From Actinomycetes bacterium (GTDB taxonomy: Bacteria; Actinomycetota; Actinomycetes; Actinomycetales; Cellulomonadaceae): a stretch of DNA of 7,299 bases. The position numbers and the translations under genes are program-made. Under the pieces are notes generated by a model. It did no database searches. It was given only the letters and a program-made list of their open reading frames with translations, and was not told the origin of the DNA. The stretch covers positions 1 through 7,299 of the forward strand of contig JAEWQZ010000090.1 of the NCBI GenBank assembly GCA_023460255.1. The letters run 5' to 3'. Positions within the stretch are counted from its first letter, which is position 1. Each line of letters starts with the position of its first letter. Shown one piece after another: positions 5,373-7,299 of this stretch.

Positions 5373-5909
5373 TCACCACTCCAGGTCCGGTGGGGTGGGC
5401 ACGCACGGGGACAGGACCTCCACATACAGGTAGGGGGGTTCGTCGTCGTCGGCGAGCTGACCGGTCACCTCCAGGACGTAGCCGTCGCCGTTGCCGAACA
5501 CCTCGATTCGCTGGAAATCGTTGACGGTGCCCTGGCGCGTGGTCCACCCGCGCTCGACGAACACCGCGGCGAGCTCGGCAACCCGCGCGGCGGTGTCGGC
5601 CTCGGGCGGGGTGCGGAACGACCGGTAGTACCGCCAGGTGACGGACTCGGGCGGGTCGCTCGGGCCGTACGGGGCGTCGGAGCAGGCCGACCAGGACTCG
5701 TGGACGCCGCCGGTGACCTCTTCGGGTTCCAGGTCGGCGGTGGCTGCGAGGACGACCTCGACCGCCTCGTCGACCAGGCGCTGGATCTCGGCGCGGGCTT
5801 CAGTGTTGCTGGTCATGATCTCCTCCTGGGACGGGCCGGTGCTGCACCCTGCCAGCGCGAGGGCCGCGATGCTCACGACCGCGGCCAGCCGGCCCGTTCG
5901 GGCGTTCAC
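5373..5909 (-). CDS. Putative lipoprotein of unknown family
   Basis: This 178-residue protein begins with a lipoprotein signal peptide: Arg4 and Arg7, a hydrophobic core, then the lipobox LAGC with Cys22. It should be anchored on the outer face of the membrane. The mature part has an N-terminal amphipathic helix (about 29-58), then a mixed region with repeated short strands near the end (VFGNGDGYVLEVTGQL, about 137-152). Cys76 and Cys169 are the only mature-domain cysteines besides the lipidated one and may form a disulfide. I do not recognise a catalytic motif or a named family. The GTG start at 5909 overlaps the hydrolase TGA by four bases and has a clear GGAGG (5914-5918), so the two genes are translationally coupled. 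An immunity or binding partner of the hydrolase is a possible role, by context only. Confidence 0.85.
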   Translation of the reverse strand: MNARTGRLAAVVSIAALALAGCSTGPSQEEIMTSNTEARAEIQRLVDEAVEVVLAATADLEPEEVTGGVHESWSACSDAPYGPSDPPESVTWRYYRSFRTPPEADTAARVAELAAVFVERGWTTRQGTVNDFQRIEVFGNGDGYVLEVTGQLADDDEPPYLYVEVLSPCVPTPPDLEW

Positions 5910-7299
5910 GGGACCTCCATGGTGGGCGGGACGTAGGTGGGGTCCTCGGCGGGGTAGACCAGCTCACCATGCTCCATCCCGGCCTTGACAGTCGGTGGCG
6001 CGTAGACGCTGATGGTGCCGCCGATGATCACGTTGTACATGTTCCTCCACGCGGTGGTCCGCGGTTCGAAGACGCCGCTGTGGGAGGCGGGGCCTTGGAC
6101 CATGCCCTGGTCGCGGTGCTGGTCGTCGAGCCACCCGGTCTCCAGGCGGGTGACGCCGGCCAGGGCGTCGGGGTTGCCGCCGTGGACGAGGCCACCGAAG
6201 GTCTGGGCGTACACGATCGGGTCGCCGGGGGCAGTCATGGAGTACCTGTCGGTGTCAGGGTGGGCGTAGTCCTCCACCCCGTGCACGCCGGGTCCGATGC
6301 CGGCAGACTCCACGTGCACGACACGGTCCGCCCGCATCCCGGCCGCCTCCGCCGCGCCGACGACCGATCCGCCGTAGGAGTGCCCGAGTACGGTCACCGG
6401 CGCCCCCGCGGGGCTGTCCATCCCGGCGGTGAACGCGGCAAGGCGGGGGCCGAGGTCGGTGGCGTACGCGGTCGAGAAGGCGTCGACGAAGACCTCCTCC
6501 GGGAGCGCCCCACCCATCCAGGTGACCATCGCGACCCTCCCCTTCGACGCCTTGACGAAGTCGAACGCGCGGTCGTGCTGGCCTGATGCGGTGTCCATGT
6601 TCGCCCCGGTCCCGGGCACCAGGACCCCGACATGGCCGGCAGCGTCCAGGTCGCCGACGACCTCGGCGAACCGGGTCTGGTCCAACCCACGGAAGTCCAG
6701 GTCGGGGGTGAACAGGACGACCTGGTGCCGCCCGGTCGTCTCCTGCCCGCCGCGCCAGAGCGGCGCGTCGTCGTCCAGCAGGCCGCGGAACGTCTCCAGG
6801 CGCGCGGTCGCGGCCGGCAGCCACGCGTAGTCCCAGCCGTGCGGGTCATGCGCCGCGATCTGGGCCTCCAGGTCCACCACGGCGGCATGCACCGCTGTGC
6901 GGTTGGCGACCGCGCGGGTGGCGAACGGGACACCGTCGAGGTTGCCGACCAGCCACGGCTCGACCCGGGCCAGGTAGGCGCGGTCCGCGGGGCCCAGGTC
7001 GGCGAACGCGGCACGGACCGCATCGACCCGGTCCAGGCTCGCCGGCCCGCTCGCTGCGGCGACCAGGCGGGCGAACCGCGGCTCCAGGTCGTGGGGGCGC
7101 ATCAGCAGGGTCGCGACGGTCGGCACCCGGTCGACCAGGTCCGCGGCCCACGCGTCGTCCACGGCACCAAGAAGTGCGCGTGCACCGGCCGCGCCGATGT
7201 CGTCGTCGGGCATCGCGGCCAGCCACGCCACCGCGGTCGCCTCCGCACCAGCCCACGCCTCGCCCGTGCGGCGGGTCAGGGCGGTGCCCAGCCCGGTAG
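5906..7299 (-). CDS. DUF1023 (PF06259) alpha/beta hydrolase, 5' end beyond window
   Basis: The minus-strand frame is open from the right edge to a TGA at 5906-5908, giving 463 residues in the window with the N-terminus missing. A GTG at 7231 could serve as start, but upstream codons to the edge encode plausible helical protein (EAWAGAEATAV), so I read it as continuing beyond the window. Numbered from the first whole codon (7297), residues 1-115 are alpha-helical. The signature NLDGVPFATRAVANR lies at 119-133, VLVPGTGAN at 225-233, the nucleophile elbow GHSYGG at 305-310 (Ser307), a likely acid in GDP (Asp359) and a likely histidine in SHSG (His406). DUF1023 proteins are serine-hydrolase-fold proteins of actinobacteria with no settled substrate; lipase or esterase activity is the usual inference. 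It has no cysteine. It heads a coupled operon with a lipoprotein and a small helical protein. Confidence 0.9.
   Translation of the reverse strand, partial: TGLGTALTRRTGEAWAGAEATAVAWLAAMPDDDIGAAGARALLGAVDDAWAADLVDRVPTVATLLMRPHDLEPRFARLVAAASGPASLDRVDAVRAAFADLGPADRAYLARVEPWLVGNLDGVPFATRAVANRTAVHAAVVDLEAQIAAHDPHGWDYAWLPAATARLETFRGLLDDDAPLWRGGQETTGRHQVVLFTPDLDFRGLDQTRFAEVVGDLDAAGHVGVLVPGTGANMDTASGQHDRAFDFVKASKGRVAMVTWMGGALPEEVFVDAFSTAYATDLGPRLAAFTAGMDSPAGAPVTVLGHSYGGSVVGAAEAAGMRADRVVHVESAGIGPGVHGVEDYAHPDTDRYSMTAPGDPIVYAQTFGGLVHGGNPDALAGVTRLETGWLDDQHRDQGMVQGPASHSGVFEPRTTAWRNMYNVIIGGTISVYAPPTVKAGMEHGELVYPAEDPTYVPPTMEVP

Noticed and set aside
5021..5936. Plus-strand open frames (about 167 and 229 codons) opposite the lipoprotein and small helical genes.
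   Set aside because: They give Gly/Val/Arg-rich products with no domain. The minus-strand genes form a 4-bp-overlapping operon with a signal peptide and a good ribosome binding site, which the plus-strand frames lack.
1..7299. Search for tRNA/rRNA genes, CRISPR arrays, insertion sequences, attachment sites and phage genes.
   Set aside because: No cloverleaf-like segment, spaced direct repeats, terminal inverted repeats with a transposase, or integrase-type protein was found; nearly all of the window is accounted for by protein-coding genes.

Overview
The window is very GC-rich, uses GTG starts often, and packs its genes into tight, overlapping operons. Together with a secreted-type GH10 xylanase, a DUF1023 alpha/beta hydrolase and a PAS/SpoIIE phosphatase, this points to a high-GC actinobacterium, most plausibly a Cellulomonas-like member of the Micrococcales. 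The genus is inferred from gene content; nothing in the sequence fixes it.

Layout. (1) 1-1336, minus strand: the 5' part (445 codons) of a PAS-PAS-SpoIIE serine phosphatase that runs off the left edge. (2) 1439-3199, plus strand: a lipoprotein GH10 beta-xylanase followed by a NodB/CE4 polysaccharide deacetylase. The two lie in the same reading frame, separated only by a TGA and one codon, and look like a xylan-degradation pair (backbone cleavage plus deacetylation). (3) 3296-4959, plus strand: a metalloid-type operon of an ArsR-family repressor, an ArsP/YraQ-type (DUF318) permease overlapping it by 4 bp, and a small CxxC thioredoxin-like protein. A perfect 16-bp palindrome at the start of the repressor gene is the likely operator, and a larger dyad upstream may end the xylanase operon or be a second site. 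(4) 4987-5025: a strong hairpin between converging genes. (5) 5027-7299, minus strand, transcribed right to left: a DUF1023 alpha/beta hydrolase (open at the right edge), a lipoprotein overlapping it by 4 bp, and a small helical protein with a WXG100-like W-x-S-P motif.

The xylanase pair would act at or near the cell surface on acetylated xylan. The ArsR operon would sense a thiol-reactive metalloid or organoarsenical and export it, with the thioredoxin-like protein supplying redox chemistry. The hydrolase/lipoprotein/helical-protein operon has no assigned function. It is the least described part of the window and its architecture recalls type VII secretion lipase/immunity loci, but that is inference. 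No tRNA, rRNA, CRISPR array, insertion sequence or phage gene was seen, and no gene-free stretch exceeds about 100 bases.
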